DNA of 64,000 bases from Candidatus Aenigmatarchaeota archaeon (GTDB lineage: Archaea; Aenigmatarchaeota; Aenigmatarchaeia; CG10238-14; SCSR01), in contig JACPAE010000004.1 in NCBI GenBank assembly GCA_016181005.1, positions 73,890 through 137,889 of the forward strand, given 5' to 3'. How positions within the stretch are numbered: position 1 is the stretch's first letter; the number at the start of each line of letters is the position of its first letter. Of the stretch, positions 34,173 through 42,293 are shown one piece after another. Position numbers and translations under genes: made by a program. Below the pieces are notes generated by a model that saw nothing but the letters and a program-made list of their open reading frames with translations, ran no database searches and had not been told where the DNA came from.

Positions 34173-34549
34173 TATTTTGCACTTCCTTTTGATAATTTTG
34201 TACTTTGGGCTAAGCAAGCTTCGCTCCTTTCCAAAATTCTATCTATCTCATCTTTCAATTTTTCTTTTGGCATATATCCTATAGCTTCACCAATAACTTG
34301 ACCTTTGCAAAACACCTTAATTGTTGGCGTACTCATAATGCCATATTTTTCTGCTAGATTGGAATTCTCATGGGATTCCAAGATATTTAGTTTAACGAAT
34401 TTTGCTTTATTTTTATACTCCTTTGAAAGCGTTTCATATAACGGTGCTAATGCTTTACACCAAACACATTGATTATGCCAAAAATCAACTACTACAGGGA
34501 GTTCTGCTGCAAGCACTTCTTTATTCCAATTTTTTCCATTCACATCCAT
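34172..34549 (-). CDS. Thioredoxin
   Basis: A 125-residue protein from the ATG at 34549 that overlaps the ArsR stop (TAATG). The active-site motif is WHNQCVWCKALAP, and the cis-proline strand is MSTPTIKVFCKG. The motif is CVWC rather than CGPC. It is co-expressed with an ArsR-type regulator and a cysteine-rich small protein, suggesting a role under metal or redox stress. Confidence 0.88.
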   Translation of the reverse strand: MDVNGKNWNKEVLAAELPVVVDFWHNQCVWCKALAPLYETLSKEYKNKAKFVKLNILESHENSNLAEKYGIMSTPTIKVFCKGQVIGEAIGYMPKEKLKDEIDRILERSEACLAQSTKLSKGSAK

Positions 34550-34869
34550 TATTTCACCTCCTTTTCTATTACACCGCATTTAACAAGATGATCGTGATAT
34601 TTTTCAACATGCCTGTTTATCGCTTCCAATATAGGCGAAACAGTAGATTTATTTATCGAATACATCCGTTTCTTACCTAATTTTTTAGATGTTACAAACC
34701 CACAATCTATAAGGCATTTTAGATTATGCGAAACTCTACTCTGTTCAAGATCAAGCTTTCTATGTATTTCCGATACAGACAAAGACCGCTTTCTAAGAAG
34801 TTCTATTATATCCAGCCTTGTCTCTGAACCAAAAGCTTTAACAAACAACTTATATGAATTACCTTTCAT
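34549..34869 (-). CDS. ArsR-family winged-helix regulator
   Basis: A 106-residue regulator. The helix-turn-helix is at about residues 20-62 (LDIIELLRKRSLSVSEIHRKL, VSHNLKCLIDCGFV). Two cysteines (CLIDC) might sense metal, and a late His-rich segment is RHVEKYHDHLVKCG. It heads an operon with thioredoxin and the small cysteine-rich gene. A 20-bp palindrome overlaps its start codon, at exactly the same place as for the second ArsR gene at 62170-62466. Confidence 0.88.
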   Translation of the reverse strand: MKGNSYKLFVKAFGSETRLDIIELLRKRSLSVSEIHRKLDLEQSRVSHNLKCLIDCGFVTSKKLGKKRMYSINKSTVSPILEAINRHVEKYHDHLVKCGVIEKEVK

Positions 34870-34887
34870 ATGAATTATATATCATAT
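34868..34887. promoter_or_regulatory. ArsR operator, ATATGA-N8-TCATAT
   Basis: ATATGA at 34868-34873 and TCATAT at 34882-34887 form a 20-bp inverted repeat that overlaps the ArsR start codon. A TATTTAA box follows at 34892-34898. The arrangement recurs at 62465-62484, with the same offset to the start and the same box position. This fits autorepression by binding over the transcription start. Confidence 0.65.
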
Positions 34888-34916
34888 TAAGTATTTAAAG
34901 CTTACTTCTCAGCAAT

Positions 34917-36230
34917 CTAAGCACAGACTTCTTTAATCGAATCTTCTAAAATATCCAAACCTAAATCAGCTTGCTCTTTCGTCAAAATCAATGGCGGGCA
35001 TATCCTGATTGTGCTGACTCCTGCAGGAAGCATCAAAAGACCCTTTTCACTTGATTTGCACAGGATATCACTTCTCTCCTCGATGCCATATTCTTTCGTC
35101 GACTTGCTTTTCACAATTTCCACACCAATCATCATCCCAATACCTCTCACATCGCCTATAATCTCATACTCATCTTTCATCTCCTCCAGCCTACTAATCA
35201 TATAACTCCCAACCTTCTTTGCATTCTCACCAAGCTTCTTCTGCCTCATAAATTTCAAAGTCGCAAGTCCAGCCGCACATGCCAACAAATTCCCTCCGAA
35301 GGTGTTCGCGTGGCTTCCTGCAATCCAGTCCATTGTCTTCTCGTTGGCCACTGTTGCCCCAAGAGGGACGCCTCCACCAATGGCTTTGCTTAATGCAACG
35401 ATGTCTGCCTTGACGTCAAAGTTTTCAATGGCCAAAAACTTCCCAGTCCTGTAGCAACCAGCCTGAACCTCATCATCGCATAGTAGTACACCATGATCGT
35501 CACAAAGCTCTCTGACGCCCTTGACGAAATCTTTCGGCGGCACTAGGTATCCGCCTTCACCGGAAACAGGCTCGAGAAAAACAGCAGCTACATCTTTATC
35601 ACACTCGCCCATTTTCTCTTCAAGAACCTCAAGGTAAAGATTGACACAGCCATCGTGCTCTTTGTTCTTGAAAGGGCAGCGGTAACAGTATGGGTACAAA
35701 GCATGCTTTACCGGTAGAAAAGGCCAAAACCTCTCTCTCTGAACCGGCCTAGAATTTGTCAATGATAAACTACCCATCGTCCGCCCGTGAAAAGACGGCT
35801 TGAATGCAATGGCCCATTTTTTGTTCGTATGCCATCGAGCAAGTTTGTAAGCGGCTTCTACGGCCTCGGTTCCAGAATTGGATAAAAATGCTTTATTCAA
35901 GTGCTTAGGGAGGAATGTCAACAAATATTCAACAAACTTTACTGGCAGTTCGGCATAAAAATCGGAAAACCCGACATGTACAGCATTCCTTATCTGCCGG
36001 CGGACAGCCTTCTCTATTACAGGATTCGTATGTCCTATATTCATCACAGCCACACCAGCTGCAAAATCCAGATACTTCCTGTTGTCAACATCCCATAAAT
36101 AGCAACCCTTGCCTTTTTTGAGTACAAACGAGTACTCCCGCGTTAAAGAAGGCGATATGACTTTATTGTCGCGCCCTACAACCTTGAGAGACTTTGGTCC
36201 AGGCTTTCTGCACACGAACTTGGGTTTCAT
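34917..36230 (-). CDS. Class-III aminotransferase (ornithine/GABA-type)
   Basis: A 437-residue PLP enzyme. The N-terminal signature LDFAAGVAVMNIGHTNP precedes SNSGTEAVEAAYKLAR. The PLP lysine is in ALSKAIGGGVPLGA. The family includes ornithine and 4-aminobutyrate aminotransferases. With the permease, ornithine carbamoyltransferase and glutamate dehydrogenase nearby, ornithine is a plausible substrate. The gene is divergent from the M42 peptidase, 38 bases between starts. Confidence 0.88.
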   Translation of the reverse strand: MKPKFVCRKPGPKSLKVVGRDNKVISPSLTREYSFVLKKGKGCYLWDVDNRKYLDFAAGVAVMNIGHTNPVIEKAVRRQIRNAVHVGFSDFYAELPVKFVEYLLTFLPKHLNKAFLSNSGTEAVEAAYKLARWHTNKKWAIAFKPSFHGRTMGSLSLTNSRPVQRERFWPFLPVKHALYPYCYRCPFKNKEHDGCVNLYLEVLEEKMGECDKDVAAVFLEPVSGEGGYLVPPKDFVKGVRELCDDHGVLLCDDEVQAGCYRTGKFLAIENFDVKADIVALSKAIGGGVPLGATVANEKTMDWIAGSHANTFGGNLLACAAGLATLKFMRQKKLGENAKKVGSYMISRLEEMKDEYEIIGDVRGIGMMIGVEIVKSKSTKEYGIEERSDILCKSSEKGLLMLPAGVSTIRICPPLILTKEQADLGLDILEDSIKEVCA

Positions 36231-36268
36231 ATAATTTAATTACTGGTTTACAAATAATTATAGTGGAT

Positions 36269-37288
36269 ATGGAACTGCTCAAGAAGCTGGTAGAGGCCTA
36301 CGGCGTCAGCGGCAACGAAGGCGAGGTCAGGGAGCTGATCAAAAATGAAATTTCAAAGTGCGTCGATGAGGTGCATACGGACAAGCTAGGCAATTTAGTT
36401 GCACATAAAAAAGGAAAATTGCCACGGGTCATGCTTGCAGCCCACATGGACGAAATAGGGCTTATCATTAAAAGAATAAATGAGAGGGGCAAGATTGTTT
36501 TCTCCACCGTAGGCGGGATTGAAGTCTCTGCTTTGATCGGGCAGAAAGTTTCCATTCAAACAAACAAAAAAAACCAGCTTTTAGGAGTTATAACATTGGA
36601 CCAAATGTCATCCGGAGATTCGATTAAGGAGCTGCCAAGAGTCACTGATTTGTACATAGATACTGGATTGGACAGGGAGCAGCTGGCAGAACTGGGAGTC
36701 GAGATTGGGAACTATGTCTACTTTTATGACTCGAGATATAGTCTTGCAACAAATGAATTTATAATTGGCAAATCCTTGGACAACAGGATAGGATGCTATG
36801 TCCTCATCGAGCTCGCCAAGCTTCTGAAAGAGAACAAGAACGAAATTTTTTACGTATTCACCGTGCAGGAAGAGATAGGGATGTACGGCGCAAGGACTTC
36901 GGCATATACAATAGACCCCTCCTGGGCTATTGCTGTTGACGCGACAACCACGGACGACGTCTACGCCACGCCTACAAGATCGCTGAAGGGCGGACCATGC
37001 ATAACTGTGAAGGACGCCGGCATGCTCGGAAACAAGTGCATAAACGACTGGCTGAGGGAAATCGCAAAGAAGAGCAACATACCGATTCAGTATGACGTGA
37101 GCGAATACGGCGCAACAGACGCCTTGACAATTTCCCTTGCGCGCGGAGGCATACCCTCGACTACAGTCTCCATACCAGTAAGGAACATCCATACGGCTGT
37201 AGGAATGGCGCATGTCAGCGACATAAAGAACACGATAAAGCTTTTGGAATTGCTTTTGAGAAAGCCGCCGCTGGTTTGCGTAGTTTAA
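36269..37288 (+). CDS. M42 family aminopeptidase
   Basis: A 339-residue protein from the ATG at 36269. Metal ligands are in AAHMDEIG, SLDNRIGC, QEEIGMYGA, DATTTDD and the late HTAVGMAHV. It matches tetrahedral M42 aminopeptidases, which release N-terminal residues from peptides in the cytosol, feeding amino acid use. The 25 residues before this start are unlike family members, so I left them out. Its end overlaps the opposing permease gene. Confidence 0.92.
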   Translation: MELLKKLVEAYGVSGNEGEVRELIKNEISKCVDEVHTDKLGNLVAHKKGKLPRVMLAAHMDEIGLIIKRINERGKIVFSTVGGIEVSALIGQKVSIQTNKKNQLLGVITLDQMSSGDSIKELPRVTDLYIDTGLDREQLAELGVEIGNYVYFYDSRYSLATNEFIIGKSLDNRIGCYVLIELAKLLKENKNEIFYVFTVQEEIGMYGARTSAYTIDPSWAIAVDATTTDDVYATPTRSLKGGPCITVKDAGMLGNKCINDWLREIAKKSNIPIQYDVSEYGATDALTISLARGGIPSTTVSIPVRNIHTAVGMAHVSDIKNTIKLLELLLRKPPLVCVV

Positions 37289-38550
37289 AATTTCTTGAAA
37301 TAAACCCAGTAAAATACCAATCCTGCCAGCAGCAGTGCAATGCCATATAAGGCAATTTCAAACGTGATACTCATCAGCAAAATCGCCGAAGTTATAACAC
37401 CCAGCAATGGTAAAACTGGGAACTTGCCTATGCTGATAGGAACTTTGAATTCGCGCTTCATCTTAGGTTTGGTATACCTCAGCTTAATTACAGTAAGGTT
37501 GACAATTACGAAAGCTATGAAGATAAGGAAATCTGTAAGGTAGCCTACAGTTTCTATACCACCAAGAAAGATAAAAGCAACAGAAATTAAACCCACAATG
37601 GCAATTGAAAAGCCTGGTGTTCTTGTTTTATAATTGACATTTGCCAAAAGTCTTGGCAGCGAACCTTCTGCAGCCATGCCGTATGCAATTCTAGACGCAG
37701 ACAGAAGAACCAGCAGCACAGTATTGAAAGTTGCAAATAATGCCACTATCGAAAGCACGAAGGAGCTCTCCTTTCCAAGAGCACTTCCCATGACATCGGC
37801 CAATGGAGAGTTCGATTGTGCAAGCTTGTCAGCACCAATGACGCTGATTGCAGAAATTGAAACCAGAACATAAATTACAGTGCTGATAATAATCGCCAAA
37901 AGCAGTGCCTTCGGCATAATCTTCTTGGTTCCTTTTGTCTCCTCGGAGAGCCTGACCATTTCTTCAAAGCCGATGAATGCAAAGAAGATCAACGCGGCTG
38001 CACTAAAGACGCTTGGAAGTGAGTTCACCTCAAAATAATCCACCGATCCGAAGTAAGGCAGCCCTATAATAATTATCATTAGCAGCCCCAATGACTCGAT
38101 GATGCTGAAAATTATGGCTAATGTGACCGACTGTTTTATCCCCCAAAAGTTTATTGCGGAAACCGCGAGAATTACAAAAACTGCAGTCAATGCGATAGGA
38201 GTTTTCACTAAAGCATTGAGATAGCCTGCAAACCCCAGCGCAACTGTTGAACCAGCAATTATTGCGGCGAAAATAAGTATCCAGCCCGTGAACCAAGCAA
38301 TTTTTTTGCCAAAGCTTGCTCTAGTGTAGACATATTCGGCACCTGCTTTGGGAAACATGCATGACAGTTCGGCATAGCTTAGCCCTGTGAATGCAGCGAC
38401 AACAGCGGCAAGAAAGAATGAAAGCCACACGGCATTCCCAGCTATCCCGGCAGCTTTACCAATAAGGACGTAAATTCCGGCACCTAATATGATGCCTATG
38501 CCAACTAGCGTCAGCTCAAACAAACCAAGTACCCTTCTAAGTTTGGCCAT
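37285..38550 (-). CDS. Amino acid permease (APC superfamily)
   Basis: A 421-residue transporter with about 12 helices. The first helix holds GIGIILGAGIYVLIGKAAG, the broken-helix substrate motif of APC proteins, and helix 6 contains FFAFIGFEEMVRLSEE. It imports (or exchanges) amino acids. The neighbours (aminotransferase, peptidase, carbamoyltransferase) suggest amino-acid catabolism, but the specific substrate cannot be read. Confidence 0.9.
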   Translation of the reverse strand: MAKLRRVLGLFELTLVGIGIILGAGIYVLIGKAAGIAGNAVWLSFFLAAVVAAFTGLSYAELSCMFPKAGAEYVYTRASFGKKIAWFTGWILIFAAIIAGSTVALGFAGYLNALVKTPIALTAVFVILAVSAINFWGIKQSVTLAIIFSIIESLGLLMIIIIGLPYFGSVDYFEVNSLPSVFSAAALIFFAFIGFEEMVRLSEETKGTKKIMPKALLLAIIISTVIYVLVSISAISVIGADKLAQSNSPLADVMGSALGKESSFVLSIVALFATFNTVLLVLLSASRIAYGMAAEGSLPRLLANVNYKTRTPGFSIAIVGLISVAFIFLGGIETVGYLTDFLIFIAFVIVNLTVIKLRYTKPKMKREFKVPISIGKFPVLPLLGVITSAILLMSITFEIALYGIALLLAGLVFYWVYFKKF

Positions 38551-38589
38551 CCATTATAGATTAATTCAAGAAAAGATAAAGTTTGATTA

Positions 38590-39906
38590 ATGAAACCTAT
38601 TAGAACACTCATCATGGGAGCAGCTGGCAGGGACTTCCATAACTTCAACATGGTTTTCAGAGATAATCCAAAGTACAAAGTTGTTGCTTTCACTGCCACA
38701 CAAATTCCTGATATTGCGAACAGAAGTTATCCAAATGAATTATCCGGAAAGTTGTATCCCAAAGGAATCCCAATATATCCGGAAATAGTTTTAGCCGATT
38801 TAATTAAGAAATTAAAGGTCGATTTAGTCGTTTTCGCTTACAGCGATGTTAACCATGAGTATGTGATGCACAAGGCTTCGATTGCTTTAGCAAACGGCGC
38901 TGATTTTGTTTTACTTGGGCCAAATTCAACAATGCTGAACTCTTCCAAGCCTGTAATTTCCGTCACTGCAGTAAGAACTGGTGCTGGCAAAAGTCAGACG
39001 TCTAGAGCGATAGCAGAAATTCTTAGAAAACATGGTAAGAAAGTTGTAGCCATTAGGCACGGGATGCCTTACGGAAATCTCTTAAAACAAAAATGTCAAT
39101 GGTTTGCAAGTGCGGAAGACTTTAAAAAACATGACACAACAATAGAAGAAGAAGAGGAGTATCAGCCTTGGATTGATCATGGATTTGTTGTGTATGCTGG
39201 TGTGGATTATGGAGAGATATTAAGAGAAGCAGAAAATGAGTCGGATGTCATCATTTTCGATGGTGGAAATAACGACTGGGGATTTATCAAATCTGATTTG
39301 TACATAGTGGTTGCCGATCCACATAGACCGGGTCATGAATTAACTTATTATCCAGGATTTGTTAATTTCTTGTCAGCAGATGTAATTGTTATTAATAAAA
39401 TCGACAGTGCCAAGAAAGAAAATATAGAAATTGTTAGACAACATGCAAAGCAATACAATCCGAAAGCAAAGATTATTTTGGCAAAATCACCAGTAACAGT
39501 TGACAAACCTGAACTGATTAGAAATAAGCGTGTAATTTTAACTGAAGATGGGCCTTCTCTTACCCATGGTGGTATGCCTTATGGCGCAGGATCCATTGTT
39601 GCAAAGAGATATAAATGTAAAGTGGTTAATGCCCAAAAATATGCTGTCGGCTCTATCAAAAAAGTTTACAAAAAATATCCGCATTTAAAGAACGAACTGC
39701 CGGCTATGGGATACAGTAGCAAACAAATCAAAGAGTTGGAAAAAACAATAAATTCAGCAAAATGTGACGCTGTTATCGATGCTACTCCTGCTAATCTTTC
39801 ACGAATCTTAAAAATCAATAAACCAATCGCCAATGTAACCTACGAAATGGGAAAAGAAGCTGTTAAAAGTTTGGAAGCAATATTGAAAAAAACAAAGTTT
39901 ATTTAA
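38590..39906 (+). CDS. COG2403 P-loop protein (cyclic 2,3-diphosphoglycerate synthetase-like)
   Basis: A 438-residue protein. The N-terminal Rossmann-like motif is IMGAAGRDFHNFNMVF, and a P-loop sits at about residue 136 in VRTGAGKSQTSRAIAEIL. A later segment, VVADPHRPGHE, is typical of the family. The automatic name is cyclic 2,3-diphosphoglycerate synthetase-like; the true role is not settled. In this locus its likely partners, carbamate kinase and ornithine carbamoyltransferase, are pushed 3.4 kb downstream by the DGR and homing-endonuclease-like genes. Confidence 0.78.
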   Translation: MKPIRTLIMGAAGRDFHNFNMVFRDNPKYKVVAFTATQIPDIANRSYPNELSGKLYPKGIPIYPEIVLADLIKKLKVDLVVFAYSDVNHEYVMHKASIALANGADFVLLGPNSTMLNSSKPVISVTAVRTGAGKSQTSRAIAEILRKHGKKVVAIRHGMPYGNLLKQKCQWFASAEDFKKHDTTIEEEEEYQPWIDHGFVVYAGVDYGEILREAENESDVIIFDGGNNDWGFIKSDLYIVVADPHRPGHELTYYPGFVNFLSADVIVINKIDSAKKENIEIVRQHAKQYNPKAKIILAKSPVTVDKPELIRNKRVILTEDGPSLTHGGMPYGAGSIVAKRYKCKVVNAQKYAVGSIKKVYKKYPHLKNELPAMGYSSKQIKELEKTINSAKCDAVIDATPANLSRILKINKPIANVTYEMGKEAVKSLEAILKKTKFI

Positions 39907-41096
39907 TTATTGAATTTTCTGAATAAATGATTTATCGAATTTGGTGTCACACCTATTTTAAAATTATCAAACACGTATTCACTAACATTACCACCAGACA
40001 CGCCCCTTTTCTTTAAATACATAATCATTTCTTTCACTTTCATATCAATCTCCTCTATGCTTTTATAATTTTCGATCATACTAACTAACTTTTTGAGTTT
40101 GTTTTTTCTTCCTTTTGCGTATTTGAAAATAGATATTTTTTCGGCAGTCAAAATACTTTTCCTATTATGGATGCTAACAGCATCACCATCTAAATAAGCA
40201 TCTATATTCAATTTTCTCAGAAGCTTGATAATAAACTGTTGGTTTGGTTCACATGATAGTTCTATTCTCCAAAAATTATGTGTGCTACCATCCCCATCAT
40301 AAAGTCCTTGTAAAAACGGTATAATAAAACTTTTTGGACATGAGAAAATCCATTTCATTTTAACTTTATCGTATGTGGTTCTTTCATTAATATCAAGACC
40401 CAATAGAGATTGAAGTAAATAGCGAATAAAGGGTGATTTTTCGGTTATCCATCTATATTCACCATAAGGAGCTCTTTCTCTATAGTCAACATGATCTTTG
40501 ATTCTATGAGCAGTTATTCCTAGTGTAATGAAATATTTACATACATTATCACCAATATCCAAATCCCAATCATATCTTCTTGTCAGCGAAATTAAACATT
40601 GATTAGAAAATCTATATCCAAGAGGTTTCGAAGTATCACTGACCATCATACCCAAAATATACGCCAATGCCTTTTCTTTTAGACCCACGTTTTTATTACG
40701 GTTTCCTAACTGTTTTAGTATGAAAATGATTTCATCGTAAAACTTTATTTCCATCGGTACTTTAATAAAATCAAAGTACGCATGGCCTCCCTTTTTAGAA
40801 TGAAGGGGCAATAGCTTGTGTCTTATGTTTAGTCTACAGTTAGGTATTGAAGAAGCAAGAACATACAGATAAGGTTTAGACTTATTGAGATATCTATTAA
40901 CACAATTTCTAGGTAGTTTGAGCCTTTTTTCTATTGAGATATAAGTGAATCCTTTCTTTCGTAGTTTATTTACTAGGAAATAATTTTTACATCTTTTCAT
41001 ATGAATTGCATAAAACTCCCCAGAGGTAAGATCACTGTAAAAATAAAGATTCTTCAATCTTCTTTCGACATCTTCCCACGAGTTAAACTTGTTCAT
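39903..41096 (-). CDS. LAGLIDADG homing-endonuclease-like protein
   Basis: A 397-residue protein from the ATG at 41096 (a TTG at 41129 is possible). LAGLIDADG motifs are LAYILGMMVSDTS (about residues 158-170) and FLQGLYDGDGS (about 269-279). N-terminal and C-terminal segments with ISIEKRLKLPRNCVNRYL and VTPNSINHLFRKFNN look like helix-turn-helix domains. It stands alone, not inside an intron or intein. It is convergent with the COG2403 gene and adjacent to the DGR, so both may be part of one insertion. Confidence 0.82.
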   Translation of the reverse strand: MNKFNSWEDVERRLKNLYFYSDLTSGEFYAIHMKRCKNYFLVNKLRKKGFTYISIEKRLKLPRNCVNRYLNKSKPYLYVLASSIPNCRLNIRHKLLPLHSKKGGHAYFDFIKVPMEIKFYDEIIFILKQLGNRNKNVGLKEKALAYILGMMVSDTSKPLGYRFSNQCLISLTRRYDWDLDIGDNVCKYFITLGITAHRIKDHVDYRERAPYGEYRWITEKSPFIRYLLQSLLGLDINERTTYDKVKMKWIFSCPKSFIIPFLQGLYDGDGSTHNFWRIELSCEPNQQFIIKLLRKLNIDAYLDGDAVSIHNRKSILTAEKISIFKYAKGRKNKLKKLVSMIENYKSIEEIDMKVKEMIMYLKKRGVSGGNVSEYVFDNFKIGVTPNSINHLFRKFNN

Positions 41097-41188
41097 ATGA
41101 AACACCTTATAACTTCTATCGTATATCAATTAGTTACGTTACTATATAAAGCTTTCGGAGGGGTTCATTTCCCACATCATTAACAACA

Positions 41189-41197
41189 TTTAAATCC
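41189..41197 (+). promoter_or_regulatory. Promoter box of DGR target gene 1
   Basis: TTTAAATCC starts 30 bases before the ATG at 41219, as expected of a leaderless archaeal gene. The 13-base string ATTTAAATCCTTT is shared with the region upstream of DGR target 3 (51378-51390). Confidence 0.6.
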
Positions 41198-41218
41198 TTT
41201 GCTATGCTCTATTTAACT

Positions 41219-41908
41219 ATGACAACAACCAGCCAGCTATACCTGCCAATAAAAGGCATGCAATACTCAGTTATACCGGAAGTGTCTCTTCTTGGAAAAG
41301 ACTTGTGGGAAGCGCAATTATACGCCCAGGATAATGGACTGGTAGTCTTGTCTTCTCCTGACATAAACAGGCTGGCAAGAGCCGTAAAGGGCGACAATCC
41401 AGACAGGCAATTCCTAAGATACGCAAGGGAACAGGCTGAAAAGCAAGGAACTTCATTAAACGACAACGACGCAAAAGACGGATATAAACGGCTTCATGAC
41501 GGATTATGGAAACAATACGTTGCTATAGCAAGGGAAATTCTTGTATGGACAAGAGACGCACAACCTATTAATCACCCCATGATTGTTTTGAAAGATATGC
41601 CTGTAACGTCCCATCTAATAACGGACTATAGAGTTGAAAAGCAGGGCGACGGCTATAGAATAGTCGAAGCTGTTGTAACGTCAGCCAACTGGATGAAAGA
41701 GGACGGGGCAATAACTCCTGAAATGGCACAATTGTTAGGCGCCGAACCCAATACACATGTCTGGACAAATCCAAATCCTGATTATGAAAATGGACTGAGG
41801 GCTCTCGGGTGGGACTTCAGGGGCCGTGAGAGGCCGTACCTGGTCTCGGACTGGGAGCCTTGGGACAGGAACTCCTATGGGGGTTCGCTTTTGGGTAGAA
41901 GGCTGTAA
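41219..41908 (+). CDS. DGR variable target protein 1
   Basis: A 229-residue protein that begins MTTTSQLYLPIKGMQ. It has no signal peptide and no clear membrane segment. The last 35 residues (195-229) are encoded by the variable repeat (41801-41896) and read GWDFRGRERP, then SDWEPWDRNS and YGGSLLGRRL. This GC-rich, adenine-poor tail contrasts with the AT-rich body. DGR targets usually end in a C-type-lectin-like ligand-binding fold; that is plausible but not proven here. The ligand is unknown. The template repeat and reverse transcriptase follow downstream. Confidence 0.8.
   Translation: MTTTSQLYLPIKGMQYSVIPEVSLLGKDLWEAQLYAQDNGLVVLSSPDINRLARAVKGDNPDRQFLRYAREQAEKQGTSLNDNDAKDGYKRLHDGLWKQYVAIAREILVWTRDAQPINHPMIVLKDMPVTSHLITDYRVEKQGDGYRIVEAVVTSANWMKEDGAITPEMAQLLGAEPNTHVWTNPNPDYENGLRALGWDFRGRERPYLVSDWEPWDRNSYGGSLLGRRL
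41801..41896 (+). repeat. DGR variable repeat (VR)
   Basis: These 96 bases at the 3' end of target 1 align with the template at 42145-42270 after removing two 15-base blocks from the template. There are 14 substitutions, all at template adenines (A to G nine times, A to T four times, A to C once); none of the 70 non-adenine positions differ. This is the mark of adenine-specific mutagenic retrohoming. Confidence 0.9.
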
Positions 41909-42000
41909 GCTGTAAATGAAACATTAACAATTAGATTTATTCTATAAATCATAATTCTATATTCCTGGGCTATTGCTGGACAATGATGAAGGCAATGTCT

Positions 42001-42098
42001 GGGCTACACGCCTGTCCATAGCGCATTAGGGCTTTTTCCGTTTGGCCATGAAATACAGAGGCGACAGATAGTAGCTATGACGGATGACATGACTAGTG
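42001..42098 (+). repeat. 98-nt DGR-associated repeat, copy A
   Basis: It lies between target 1 and the template repeat. It matches 52104-52200 with three substitutions and one T-run length change. It contains stop codons and no conserved protein frame. It may be part of the DGR RNA, a remnant of an accessory gene, or a recombination element. The rest of the 41909-42144 spacer shows no gene. Confidence 0.8.
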
Positions 42099-42144
42099 CG
42101 AAACCTGAAGCTTCAGTGAAAACTTGGTGGATGGGCTAAGATAA

Positions 42145-42270
42145 GCTCTCAGGTGGAACTTCAGGGACCGTGAGAATATGTATCACGAAAGGCCGAACCT
42201 GAACTCGAACAGGGAGCCTTGGAACAGGAAATCCAACGACCTGATCTCCAATAGGGGTTCGCTTTTGAAT
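42145..42270 (+). repeat. DGR template repeat (TR)
   Basis: A 126-base non-coding template just upstream of the reverse transcriptase (24 bases from its ATG). Read in the VR frame it is rich in AAC and AGG codons (RWNFRDRE, then PNLNSNREPWNRKSN), the usual composition for adenine mutagenesis. It has two extra in-frame 15-base blocks (42175-42189, 42235-42249) that the VR lacks. Confidence 0.9.
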
Positions 42271-42293
42271 AACCCAGACCGCCCAGGATTTTT

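Noticed and set aside
39903-41129. Intein or intron carrying the LAGLIDADG gene
   Set aside because: The gene lies between complete genes; no split host gene or splice junction is visible.
42001-42098. The 98-nt repeat as an Avd accessory gene
   Set aside because: Frames in the two copies differ because of a T-run indel, and neither shows Avd-like helices of about 110-130 residues.
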